From assembly GCA_029242295.1 (NCBI GenBank), contig JAQWUF010000025.1, forward strand, positions 1 through 27,412: a stretch of DNA of 27,412 nt, written 5' to 3'. Shown one piece after another: positions 15,038 through 22,288 of the stretch (its first letter is position 1; each line of letters starts with the position of its first letter). The position numbers were made by a program, and so were the translations under genes. Origin of the DNA: UBA2040 sp002332715. Lineage in GTDB: Bacteria; Bacteroidota; Bacteroidia; Flavobacteriales_D; Crocinitomicaceae. Under the pieces are notes generated by a model, which was not told the origin of the DNA, searched no databases, and saw nothing but the letters and a program-made list of their open reading frames with translations.

Positions 15038-16330
15038 ATGTCAATAAATCGTTCTACATCTGAAGGCCTTTTCGAAAAATCAAAAACCTATTTTCCAGGT
15101 GGTGTAAATTCACCCGTTCGTGCGTTTAAATCCGTGAATGGCTCGCCTTTATTCATTAAAAAAGGAAAAGGCACCAAAATTTGGGATGAAGACGGAAACG
15201 AGTTTATTGATTTCTGTGGTTCTTGGGGGCCACTTATTTTAGGTCACAGAAACGAGATTGTTTTTCAAGCCGTAATGGAAGCAATGGACAATGGGACGAG
15301 TTTCGGGGCTCCAACAAAATTAGAAAGTGAATTGGCCGAATTGGTGCTTTCGAGAAACCCTTTTATCGAAAAAATGCGCTTTGTTTCTTCAGGAACAGAG
15401 GCTGTAATGAGTGCAATTCGTTTGGCCCGCGGATATACTGGGAAAGATAAAATATTAAAGTTTGAAGGCTGTTACCACGGTCATGTAGACTCCTTATTAG
15501 TAAGTGCTGGAAGTGGGTTAGTAACTCTAGGAACCTCATCATCTGCAGGCGTACCAGAAAGTTTTGCAAATGAAACTTTGGTTCTTCCTTTGAATCATAT
15601 TGAGCAATTGAGAGCTTGTTTTGATGAGCACAAAGACAACTTGGCTTGTGCAGTTATTGAACCCATTCCGGCCAATAATGGTTTGCTTCTTCAAGAAAAA
15701 ACTTTCTTAATGGAGCTTAGAAAGTTGTGTACAGAATACAATGTTTTACTGCTTTTTGATGAAGTGATTTCTGGCTTCCGTGTAGGTTTTAATGGTGCAG
15801 CAGGGCTCTACAATATTCAACCCGATATTATTGCCTACGGAAAAATAATTGGTGGGGGATTGCCTGTTGGCGCATATGGTTCAAGCAAAGAAATAATGTC
15901 TCATGTGTCACCTGACGGACCTGTATATCAGGCTGGAACCTTGAGTGGGAATCCGGTTGCAATGGCAGCAGGAATTGCGCAATTGACTGAGTGTGCAAAG
16001 CCCGGCTTTTACGAAGACCAAGAAGAACGAACGCTTTATTTCGTAAATACGATTAATCAACATGCCAAAGACAAGGGCTTCGATTTTCAAATTGTTACCA
16101 TTGGATCCATTTTCTGGCTGTCATTTGACGGAAAAACAACTGTTCGAGAAAGCGCTAGAATCAATGCGGATATGACGTTATTTAAAAAACTCTTCAGTGC
16201 GCTTTTGAACCGTGGTATTTATATTGGACCAAGTGGATATGAAGTTGGTTTTATTTCACAAGCGCATACCAAAAAGATATTGGATGTCGCGATTGAAAAG
16301 TTTTGTGACGCTTTGGACGAAGTTATGTAA
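15038..16330 (+). CDS. hemL: Glutamate-1-semialdehyde 2,1-aminomutase
   Basis: 430 residues, full length. A PLP enzyme converting glutamate-1-semialdehyde to 5-aminolevulinate in the C5 heme pathway. FPGGVNSPVRAF at residues 19-30 is the diagnostic N-terminus, SSGTEAVMSAIRLAR binds cofactor phosphate, LLLFDEVISGFRVG includes the PLP-binding Asp241, and AYGKIIGGGLPVGAYG gives the Schiff-base Lys269. It appears monocistronic, with its own TAnnTTTG promoter box, and converges with the glutaminyl cyclase gene only 4 nt away. Confidence 0.97.
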   Translation: MSINRSTSEGLFEKSKTYFPGGVNSPVRAFKSVNGSPLFIKKGKGTKIWDEDGNEFIDFCGSWGPLILGHRNEIVFQAVMEAMDNGTSFGAPTKLESELAELVLSRNPFIEKMRFVSSGTEAVMSAIRLARGYTGKDKILKFEGCYHGHVDSLLVSAGSGLVTLGTSSSAGVPESFANETLVLPLNHIEQLRACFDEHKDNLACAVIEPIPANNGLLLQEKTFLMELRKLCTEYNVLLLFDEVISGFRVGFNGAAGLYNIQPDIIAYGKIIGGGLPVGAYGSSKEIMSHVSPDGPVYQAGTLSGNPVAMAAGIAQLTECAKPGFYEDQEERTLYFVNTINQHAKDKGFDFQIVTIGSIFWLSFDGKTTVRESARINADMTLFKKLFSALLNRGIYIGPSGYEVGFISQAHTKKILDVAIEKFCDALDEVM

Positions 16331-16334
16331 CTCT

Positions 16335-17408
16335 TTAGATTGAAGGTTTAACAACACTCACTTCAAACAATTTGCTCCAGTATTTTCCAGTTAAGTAAAA
16401 CTTCCCATTGGTTTTATTGTACGCTATTCCATTCAGCACATCACCTCCACTTTGGCCTTTCGCTTCCAATTCAGTGGCATTAATTACCGCCTTTACTTTC
16501 CCGTTTTCCGGATGAATGACGAGAATGGCGTTGGTTTGCCAAACATTGGCGTAAATCAATCCATCCACAAATTCCAATTCATTGATGTTGCCCATCGAGG
16601 TTTCTTTCGAAGCCACATGAATTGTTGAAACGATTTCAAAGGTCTTCGGGTCTCTTTTTGTTATGGCGTCTGAACCGTTCGACATGTATAAAAATTCACC
16701 ATCGTTACACAATCCCCATCCTTCACCTTTGTAGGGCTTCTCATCTACCAATGTCAATGTGTTTTTGTCATAAATAAAGCATTTACCTGTCGTATACGTC
16801 AGTTGATAAATTTTATCGCCTAGAATCGTTATTCCCTCTCCAAAATAATTCGCGTCTAGACCTATTTTCTTGGTATATTCTCCGGAATTAAGATCAATGG
16901 TTCCTAGGAGAGTGCTTCCATTGTGGTTTGGGTCGCCTGTCCCTTGATATAAAGTGTTCCCATCAAATTCCAAACCTTGTGTAAAATGAGTGGTATTGTG
17001 TGGATACGTATTCGAAATTGAAATAGACCAAATTTCATGTTTGATGTCGGAAAGTATCTTCACCAAACGATTGTCTGAATCTGTTGAACCGTCTGTCATA
17101 GTGCTCACCAAATGCAGATTTCGCGTTCCTAAACCGTAATGTCCAGCATTCAGCCTAAAATTAATTTTTCCTTTAGGAGAAGTCCACGTTATGAAAACAC
17201 TGTCGTTGTAAATCAATTCAACTTTTGCAACGCCCTCTTTTTTTACTTCAAAAGCAATATCAACCGCATTATTCCACTCGGTTGCTAAATTTTCTTTGAA
17301 CGTAAATTCGGCTGGAAGTCCATAATCATCGCTTCCTTTGGGCCAAGAGCCAATAATAAACGCGACACCGACCAATACAATCAGACCAATAATGATGTAC
17401 CTCTTCAT
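16335..17408 (-). CDS. Glutaminyl-peptide cyclotransferase (plant-type, beta-propeller)
   Basis: 357 residues. An N-terminal hydrophobic anchor (about 4-20) is followed by an Ig-like stretch (about 30-120), then the beta-propeller of the plant/bacterial QC family (glutamine cyclotransferase), which converts N-terminal Gln to pyroglutamate on exported peptides. Active-site positions known from papaya QC are kept: Gln144 (FTQGL), Glu191 (FGEG, the catalytic Glu), Trp231 (GEGWGL), Asn276 (NELE) and Trp290 (NVWQT). One Trp of the pocket is Tyr205 here. It overlaps ytxJ by 4 nt in the pheS-ytxJ operon. Pyroglutamate on exported T9SS or lipoprotein substrates is the likely role (inference). Confidence 0.9.
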   Translation of the reverse strand: MKRYIIIGLIVLVGVAFIIGSWPKGSDDYGLPAEFTFKENLATEWNNAVDIAFEVKKEGVAKVELIYNDSVFITWTSPKGKINFRLNAGHYGLGTRNLHLVSTMTDGSTDSDNRLVKILSDIKHEIWSISISNTYPHNTTHFTQGLEFDGNTLYQGTGDPNHNGSTLLGTIDLNSGEYTKKIGLDANYFGEGITILGDKIYQLTYTTGKCFIYDKNTLTLVDEKPYKGEGWGLCNDGEFLYMSNGSDAITKRDPKTFEIVSTIHVASKETSMGNINELEFVDGLIYANVWQTNAILVIHPENGKVKAVINATELEAKGQSGGDVLNGIAYNKTNGKFYLTGKYWSKLFEVSVVKPSI

Positions 17409-17782
17409 TTTTTAAAACTGTTTACCGTTGCCCTCGAGCTAATTTGACCGTGCGTTTCTGTATAAATTACCTCGCCGTTTTTAAGCGCAATAACCTGCGG
17501 TGACTGATGATAAACACCTGTTTTTTCTGCTATTGTATTGGAAATATCCCGATGTGCTAAAAGATCCAAATACCAAATGTTAGTTGAATTGTAATCTTCG
17601 TTCCATTCCGTTTCGAACCTTCGAAAAGCCATTGCAGAAATGTTGCATCGCGTACTGTGTTTGAAAAGAATATGTTGCTCTCCGCTTTTATTATCCAAAA
17701 TTTCTTGAAGCTGCGATATTTCTGTCAGCTTTTGCCACGGAATCGACTTTGTGCTTTTTTCCTTCGATGAAAACCAACTCAT
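17405..17782 (-). CDS. ytxJ: Bacillithiol-system monothiol bacilliredoxin-like protein YtxJ
   Basis: 125 residues, thioredoxin-fold DUF2847/YtxJ family. HILFKHSTRCNISAMAFRRF contains the lone active cysteine in the TRCxIS context typical of this monothiol family (about residue 48), followed by cis-Pro strand HQSPQVIALKNG and ISSRATV. It is thought to remove bacillithiol from mixed disulfides on proteins. Its presence predicts bshA, bshB and bshC elsewhere in the genome. It lies 2 nt after pheS and overlaps the QC gene by 4 nt, so it is co-transcribed with both. Confidence 0.9.
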   Translation of the reverse strand: MSWFSSKEKSTKSIPWQKLTEISQLQEILDNKSGEQHILFKHSTRCNISAMAFRRFETEWNEDYNSTNIWYLDLLAHRDISNTIAEKTGVYHQSPQVIALKNGEVIYTETHGQISSRATVNSFKK

Positions 17783-17784
17783 AA

Positions 17785-18804
17785 TTATCCTGCTGTAAAT
17801 TGTTTTAAGAATCGAATATCGTTCTCACTATATAAACGTAAATCGTTGACCTTGTATTTCAATTGTGCTATCCGTTCAACTCCCATTCCAAAGGCAAATC
17901 CGCTGTATTCTTTTGAATCAATTCCGCTAGCTTCGAGCACGGCTGGGTCAACCATTCCACAACCTAAAATTTCTAGCCACCCTGTGTACTTGCACACGTT
18001 GCATCCTTTTGAGTTGCAAATTGTACATGACACGTCTACCTCCGCTGAAGGTTCAGTAAATGGGAAATAACTTGGGCGTAACCTGATTTGTGTTTTTTCT
18101 CCAAAAAGTTCTTTTGCAAAATAAGACAATGTTTGTTTCAAATCTGCAAAGGAAACTTTCTTGTCTATGTACAATCCTTCCACTTGATGAAAAAAACAAT
18201 GCGCTCTCGCCGAAATTGCCTCGTTTCGATATACTCTTCCTGGAGAAATTGTGCGAATTGGGGGCTTTACGTTTTCCATTACGCGAACTTGAACACTTGA
18301 CGTATGCGTACGAAGCGCCATTTCTTTTTCTCCTTTTTCGATGAAGAAAGTGTCTTGCATATCACGTGCCGGATGCTCTGGTGGAAAGTTCAAAGCGGAG
18401 AAATTGTGCCAATCATCTTCTATTTCTGGTCCTTCTGAAACCGCGTAACCGATGCGTGCAAAAATTTCAATTATTTCACTTCGCACCAACGACAAAGGGT
18501 GACGTGAGCCAACATTAAAGTTTTCTGAAGGTCGAGTAAGGTCTATCTTTTCTTCATTAGACTTCGAATCTTCTAAATTTTCCTTGTGTTTTTGATAAAT
18601 TTCCTCCAAATCCATGCGAAGTGAATTCAATAATTGACCCGCTTCTTTCTTGTGCTCATTCGCAACTGCTTTTAAGTCACCAAAAAGTTCCTTCATCACT
18701 CCCTTCGTCCCTAAATACTGGATACGGAATGCTTCCAAGGCCTCTTTGTTATTGATAGATTCTGCTTTAATTTTTTCGCGAATCTGGACGATTTTTTCCT
18801 TCAT
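17785..18804 (-). CDS. pheS: Phenylalanine-tRNA ligase alpha subunit
   Basis: 339 residues from ATG 18804; a further open stretch up to 18879 adds 25 unconserved residues, so the internal ATG (MKEKIVQIREKI) fits the family length. It charges tRNA-Phe together with PheT (not in this window). It has the N-terminal coiled-coil, then DDWHNFSALNFPPEHPARDMQDTFF, class II motif 2 GRVYRNEAISARAHCFFHQVEG, four cysteines in CTICNSKGCNVCKYTGWLEI (a Cys-rich loop often seen in bacterial PheS), and motif 3 GMGVERIAQLKY. Divergent from the lipoprotein gene across a 187-nt region containing a perfect inverted repeat. Confidence 0.97.
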   Translation of the reverse strand: MKEKIVQIREKIKAESINNKEALEAFRIQYLGTKGVMKELFGDLKAVANEHKKEAGQLLNSLRMDLEEIYQKHKENLEDSKSNEEKIDLTRPSENFNVGSRHPLSLVRSEIIEIFARIGYAVSEGPEIEDDWHNFSALNFPPEHPARDMQDTFFIEKGEKEMALRTHTSSVQVRVMENVKPPIRTISPGRVYRNEAISARAHCFFHQVEGLYIDKKVSFADLKQTLSYFAKELFGEKTQIRLRPSYFPFTEPSAEVDVSCTICNSKGCNVCKYTGWLEILGCGMVDPAVLEASGIDSKEYSGFAFGMGVERIAQLKYKVNDLRLYSENDIRFLKQFTAG

Positions 18805-18888
18805 TTCTATGTAATCTACTATGAACGGCTTATTTTCTTTGTGCTTCCTGTAACTTTTCGTGGGACAAAAGTGTTCCACTTAATACAT

Positions 18889-18940
18889 TGACAGAATGTA
18901 TGCGAAGTTAAAGATTTTACAGGAAATTAGCATTCTGTCA
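18889..18940. promoter_or_regulatory. Perfect 10-bp inverted repeat between pheS and lipoprotein genes
   Basis: TGACAGAATG (18889-18898) and CATTCTGTCA (18931-18940) are exact inverted repeats separated by 32 nt, in the divergent promoter region. The right arm is 20 nt before the TATCTTTG box of the lipoprotein operon. Two half-sites of a dimeric regulator, or a hairpin in the pheS leader, are both possible. Confidence 0.45.
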
Positions 18941-18960
18941 GGGATTAATAAAAAATAGTT

Positions 18961-18968
18961 TATCTTTG
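18961..18968 (+). promoter_or_regulatory. -7 promoter box of the lipoprotein operon
   Basis: TATCTTTG fits TAnnTTTG, 23 nt before the ATG at 18992. The region from the pheS start to here is otherwise non-coding. Confidence 0.6.
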
Positions 18969-18991
18969 GAGGCACTAATTTTGAGCAGATT

Positions 18992-19375
18992 ATGAAAAAA
19001 TCACTTTCTACACTAGGTATTATCGGTCTTTTGGCGTTGTCAATTGGCTTTTTTCAATCGTGTAAAAACAAAGACCCTTCTTTCGCAAAAGTATATGTAC
19101 GTAGTCTTAACGACCAATTGGTAGAGGGTGCAAAAGTGATTATTATCGGAGATGTAGACAATGCGACAACAACCTCTCCTTACGTAGATACTTTGTTGAC
19201 GAATTCATCAGGTTTCGCTCAATTTCCAATGGAAGAGTACTTTGCAGCGGCTGGAGAAGACAACCCTGTAGGTGTGTTTGACGTTATAGTGAAAAAGGGA
19301 CAAGAATACGGTGAAGCCTCGGGTTTCAGAGTTCGAGTTCACAATACTTCTGTGAAAACAGTTAGTTTTCAATAG
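18992..19375 (+). CDS. Small lipoprotein, carboxypeptidase-regulatory-like (copy 1 of 3)
   Basis: 127 residues. Lipoprotein signal with lipobox FFQSC (Cys at about 24), then KNKDPSFAKVYVRSLNDQLVEGAKVIIIGDV, a beta-sandwich resembling the CarboxypepD_reg/TonB-plug-type fold (pattern 'AKVYVR...VEGAKVII' followed by 'TNSSGFAQF'). Function unknown, probably an outer-membrane-anchored surface or periplasmic protein. It shares its layout with the next gene (18-nt gap) and with a dead third copy at 19896, but is the most divergent of the three. Driven by the TATCTTTG box above. Confidence 0.8.
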   Translation: MKKSLSTLGIIGLLALSIGFFQSCKNKDPSFAKVYVRSLNDQLVEGAKVIIIGDVDNATTTSPYVDTLLTNSSGFAQFPMEEYFAAAGEDNPVGVFDVIVKKGQEYGEASGFRVRVHNTSVKTVSFQ

Positions 19376-19393
19376 AAACAAAATAGAACAATC

Positions 19394-19786
19394 ATGAAAA
19401 AATTATTATTTCCTTTATTTTTCGTCGGTCTTATTGTTGCTAGTTCTACCTTGATTGGATGCAATAAAAAAGAAGATACTATCGCTAAAATCCTCGTTCG
19501 TGATGCAAACAACGATATAATATCAGGCGTAAAAGTCATTATTTACGGTGAGTCATCTGAACCTGGAAAACAAGGAAAAGTAAATATAGCTGATACCGCA
19601 ACGAGTAATTCTGCTGGTGAAGCGATTTTTAATTTGAATTATATGTACCAAGCTGGACAGGCTGGTGTAGCTGTTTTAAATCTTTCTGCAAACAAGCCAG
19701 TACCAGGTGGTAGTTCACTGACTGGAAGCGGAATCATTAAAGTAGTTGAAGAATTGACGAACGAAGAAACTGTCTTTATTCAATAA
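19394..19786 (+). CDS. Small lipoprotein, carboxypeptidase-regulatory-like (copy 2 of 3)
   Basis: 130 residues with a lipoprotein signal ending LIGC (Cys at about 23), followed by NKKEDTIAKILVRDANNDI, VKVIIYGE, IADTATSNSAGEAIFNLNYM, and a tail with GGSSLTGSGIIKVVEE. It has the same design as copy 1 and high similarity to the pseudogene copy 3. It begins 18 nt after copy 1 with no terminator between, so they are co-transcribed, and a clear terminator follows. Ligand and partner unknown. Confidence 0.82.
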   Translation: MKKLLFPLFFVGLIVASSTLIGCNKKEDTIAKILVRDANNDIISGVKVIIYGESSEPGKQGKVNIADTATSNSAGEAIFNLNYMYQAGQAGVAVLNLSANKPVPGGSSLTGSGIIKVVEELTNEETVFIQ

Positions 19787-19812
19787 GGACATTAAACTAG
19801 AGCTATGAAATT

Positions 19813-19840
19813 AAGGCGACCCTTTTGGATCGCCTTTTTT
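19813..19840 (+). terminator. Terminator after lipoprotein copy 2
   Basis: AAGGCGA...TCGCCTT stem with an inner CC/GG pair and TTTT loop, followed by T6. It begins 26 nt after the copy 2 stop. Confidence 0.85.
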
Positions 19841-19895
19841 ATGCCTGCAACTTTTCCTCTCTTGAAATTGTTTTACTTATACAAAACTGATCAAG

Positions 19896-20283
19896 ACGAG
19901 AAACCCTTCTGTTTTCTTCCGCTATTTTATTTTAAGCATTTTCGCTGTTTCGTTTATCGCGATTTCGGGTTGCAATAAAAAGAAAGATACGATTGCCAAA
20001 ATCTACGTCCGCGATGCAGATAACAATCTGGTAACCGGCGTAAAAGTGATTTTATATGTTGAAGGAACACCTCCACGAGTTTCCAATATAGCTGATACAG
20101 TAATTCTGCGGGTGAAGCAATATTTAATTTGAATTATATGCACAAAGCCGGACAGGCTGGCGTTGCTGTTTTGAATATTTCAGCGAACAAAACATCCCTG
20201 GAGGTTCTCCTCTTGCGGGAAGTGGAATCATTAAAGTGGTTGAAAAAACCACGAGCAGTGAGACGGCATTTGTTCAAGAATAA
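19896..20283 (+). pseudogene. Dead third copy of the small lipoprotein gene
   Basis: The frame keeps IAISGC (lipobox Cys at codon 26), NKKKDTIAKIYVRDADNN and VKVILYVE as in copy 2. There is no ATG; the place where a start is expected has ACG (19896-19898) followed by RNPSVFF. Compared with copy 2, seven bases (cgcaacg) are missing at 20098/20099, shifting the frame, and one more base is missing near 20191-20200. Reading past both recovers NSAGEAIFNLNYMHKAGQAGV and then PGGSPLAGSGIIKVVE, ending TAFVQE-TAA. Three separate lesions make it a pseudogene, with the remaining 87-codon frame from 20129 only a fragment. Confidence 0.88.
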
Positions 20284-20305
20284 TGCTCAAATCAATCTGC
20301 AAATG

Positions 20306-20337
20306 AAAAGCGATCTATCGGTAGGTCGCTTTTTTAT
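20306..20337. terminator. Terminator after lipoprotein copy 3, also at the end of the CrtA-like pseudogene
   Basis: AAGCGATCTA-TCGG-TAGGTCGCTT stem (one T-G pair) followed by T6. The opposite strand also reads a short A/T-flanked hairpin into the last codons of the minus-strand pseudogene, so it may act in both directions. Confidence 0.8.
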
Positions 20338-21005
20338 TTCTTATCCTTTTCGAAACGTTTCACCGAAAATCGAACAAAAAGATCTTCTTTGAACCAACCA
20401 CCCTCTCTAGCTCCTTTTATCGGAGCTGAATGAAAAGCTTGTGAATAAGCAAATTCCTTGGAGAAATCGATATTCTCCCAAACGCTGAAAGTTATAGGGT
20501 GAGAAAACGGCCACTCGCCTATACCTACAGAAAACAGTCTTCCCTAGGAATTTCCGAGACTTGTATTCACGGGTCGAACATGTTTCCAAAAATCCGGAAT
20601 ATTTTTAAATTTTAATTTAGCTCGGGTTAATATGGTCACAGAACCCCCCATTTCCCTTTGTTTGGGTATCCCGGAATATGGGTTTTTACCGTCCCAAACT
20701 CCGCGGGATTGATAAGGCTGCATTTCCAAAACCGCATGCCCTTATGACCATTTTGCTAAACGCCGAATGAATGTGCTGGAATCAAAATATTTCTTTGTGT
20801 CGGTTTCTGTCCATACAGCGAAGTGCGCGTATTGTCCCCAATTTGGCTTTCCAGAGAAACCCAAACCAGAACCCGTGCCTAATAATTTTCCCACCAACAT
20901 TCCTTTTCCCATTGGGCGGATTAGTTTCGAAAACCTGATGATACTTATGGCCATGTATCGGCTCCAGAAACCATCGAATTGAAAAAAAACTAAAGTTGTG
21001 TGCGT
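20334..21005 (-). pseudogene. Pseudogene of a spheroidene-monooxygenase (CrtA)-like protein
   Basis: A single frame of 224 codons with no indels reads TTLVFFQFDGFWSRYMAI, then LLGTGSGLGFSGKPNWGQYA, then RGVWDGKNP, VTILTRAKLKFKNIPDFWKH, RLFSVGIGEWPFS, FSVWENIDFSKEFAYS and REGGWFKEDLFVRFSV to TAA 20336-20334. These blocks follow the CrtA family order (LRFD.., FWKL.GSG.G.GF, LTRAT.R....FW, FxxGIGE.P, WF.E.L..RF). Two stop codons break it: TAA at codon 88 (20744-20742) and TAG at codon 154 (20546-20544). The expected start is ACG (21005-21003). CrtA enzymes oxidise carotenoids; Bacteroidota homologues have unproven activity. Confidence 0.8.
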
Positions 21006-21016
21006 GTTTGGGGTTA

Positions 21017-21733
21017 TTAAGAATAGATGATGTCGCCTTCTTCCACTAAGTTTTCACCTTTTAAACGAAGGAACAATTGTATAAGAGCTACAACATCTTT
21101 TTCGCAATAAAGTTTAATTCGTGGTAAATCTTTTTCTTCATAATAAACGCGCGCCACGTCGGATCCTGAAATATCATCCTTGGGCGTTGGTATATTAAAA
21201 ACATGACAAAGCAAAGCCAAAGAAGTATACGCTTTAAAATCACCAAATTTCCACAATTCCATCGTGTCCAAATGTGGTATGTCCCACGGTTTTTTACCCG
21301 CCAAATCAAGTACATGCGGAATTTTCATTCCATTAATCAACATCCGACGACAGATGAAGGGGAAATCAAACTCTTTCGCATTGTGTCCGCAAAGAATAGG
21401 AAATCGGGAACCCGACTCTTCCAAAAGCGCTATAAATCCTTTGAGTAAAGTCTCTTCATCGTCGTGAAAATAACTTTTCATTCTTATTTCTCTACCCGTT
21501 CTTGTTTCATGAATGAAGCCAACTGAAATACAGACAATTTTACCAAACTCTGCGAAAATTCCTCCTCGCATGTCCCAAATTTCTTCGTAGGTATTGTCTT
21601 CTTTCTTTTGGAAACGTGTTTTCGCCTCGAACAATACTTTTCCTTTTTCGTCCAGATCTTCGTATTTATATACCTGTGGAGCCGTTTCAATATCGAGAAA
21701 TAAAATTTTCTCTATGGGTACTTTTTCTAACAT
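21017..21733 (-). CDS. 3'-5' exonuclease, DnaQ/PolB-exonuclease-like
   Basis: 238 residues of the RNase H-like exonuclease superfamily (PolB-exonuclease-like domain, PF10108 type). The three Exo motifs carry the acidic residues: FLDIETA (Asp14, Glu16), GHNAKEFDFPFI (Asp at about 121), and YCEKDVVAL near the C-terminus (Asp in 'KDV'). It likely degrades DNA or RNA ends; no polymerase domain is present. It is divergent from the methionine sulfoxide reductase gene with a 75-nt gap that carries the palindrome AAAAATC-AC-GATTTTT (21784-21799). Downstream on the minus strand lies the CrtA-like pseudogene. Confidence 0.88.
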   Translation of the reverse strand: MLEKVPIEKILFLDIETAPQVYKYEDLDEKGKVLFEAKTRFQKKEDNTYEEIWDMRGGIFAEFGKIVCISVGFIHETRTGREIRMKSYFHDDEETLLKGFIALLEESGSRFPILCGHNAKEFDFPFICRRMLINGMKIPHVLDLAGKKPWDIPHLDTMELWKFGDFKAYTSLALLCHVFNIPTPKDDISGSDVARVYYEEKDLPRIKLYCEKDVVALIQLFLRLKGENLVEEGDIIYS

Positions 21734-21783
21734 GATTTTAGTCTTCTTTACTTGAAGATAAGGAAAAATTGCGCTCGTCTCTA

Positions 21784-21799
21784 AAAAATCACGATTTTT
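21784..21799. promoter_or_regulatory. AT-rich 7-bp palindrome upstream of the fRMsr gene
   Basis: AAAAATC-AC-GATTTTT, 9 nt before the ATG at 21809. Possibly an operator or just A/T composition. Confidence 0.3.
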
Positions 21800-21808
21800 G
21801 TTATCGCA

Positions 21809-22288
21809 ATGGCAGAAGAATTAATTATCACAAAAGGGAACAAGGATGATGTTTATAAAACACTTGTGCCTCAAATAAAAGCACTAACTACTGGTGAACC
21901 TGATTTGGTAGCCAATTGTGCTAACATAGTCGCGGCGCTGAAAGAAACCTTCGGGTTTTTCTGGGTTGGTTTTTATTTCGTGAAAAATGATCAATTGGTT
22001 CTTGGGCCGTTTCAAGGTCCTACTGCTTGTACTAGAATAGCGCTTGGAAAAGGCGTTTGTGGGTCGGCATGGAAAGAAAAATCAACCTTTCTGGTTCCAG
22101 ATGTAGATGCATTTCCAGGACATATTGCTTGTAGTTCTGCTTCAAAAAGCGAAATTGTTATTCCCATATTAAAAGAAAACAACGTCCTTGCCGTTTTGGA
22201 TGTGGACAGTGATAGACTCGATGATTTCGACGAAACAGATAAAAAATACTTAGAAGAATTATGTCAATACGTTTCGGAATTGTTTTAA
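21809..22288 (+). CDS. msrC: Free methionine-(R)-sulfoxide reductase (GAF-domain)
   Basis: 159 residues, one GAF fold. It reduces free L-methionine-R-sulfoxide in the cytoplasm. Three cysteines sit exactly ten positions before those of the E. coli enzyme: Cys74 (ACTRIALGKG), Cys84 (GVCGSAW) and Cys108 (HIACSSASKSE), matching E. coli Cys84, 94 and 118; the last is catalytic. The surrounding blocks FWVGFY, LGPFQGP and EIVIPI are typical. The 3' end overlaps the next gene's ATG by 28 nt. With YtxJ it adds to the redox repair set of the window. Confidence 0.93.
   Translation: MAEELIITKGNKDDVYKTLVPQIKALTTGEPDLVANCANIVAALKETFGFFWVGFYFVKNDQLVLGPFQGPTACTRIALGKGVCGSAWKEKSTFLVPDVDAFPGHIACSSASKSEIVIPILKENNVLAVLDVDSDRLDDFDETDKKYLEELCQYVSELF

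Noticed and set aside
16335..17408. Loss of the catalytic glutamate in glutaminyl cyclase (LYQGTG where many have LYEGTG)
   Set aside because: Counting from FTQGL, the catalytic Glu is the one in FGEG (Glu191), which is present; the Gln is at a different position.
18805..18879. Extended N-terminus for pheS
   Set aside because: The added residues are unconserved and make the protein longer than the family; ATG 18804 fits.
20129..20392. 87-codon frame as an intact gene
   Set aside because: It is the middle of the decayed lipoprotein copy 3, entered after a 7-base deletion, and runs off frame at its end.
20334..21005. Stop-codon recoding or selenoprotein/pyrrolysine read-through
   Set aside because: One stop is TAA and the other TAG, both are used as normal stops here, the start codon is also missing, and no recoding element was seen.
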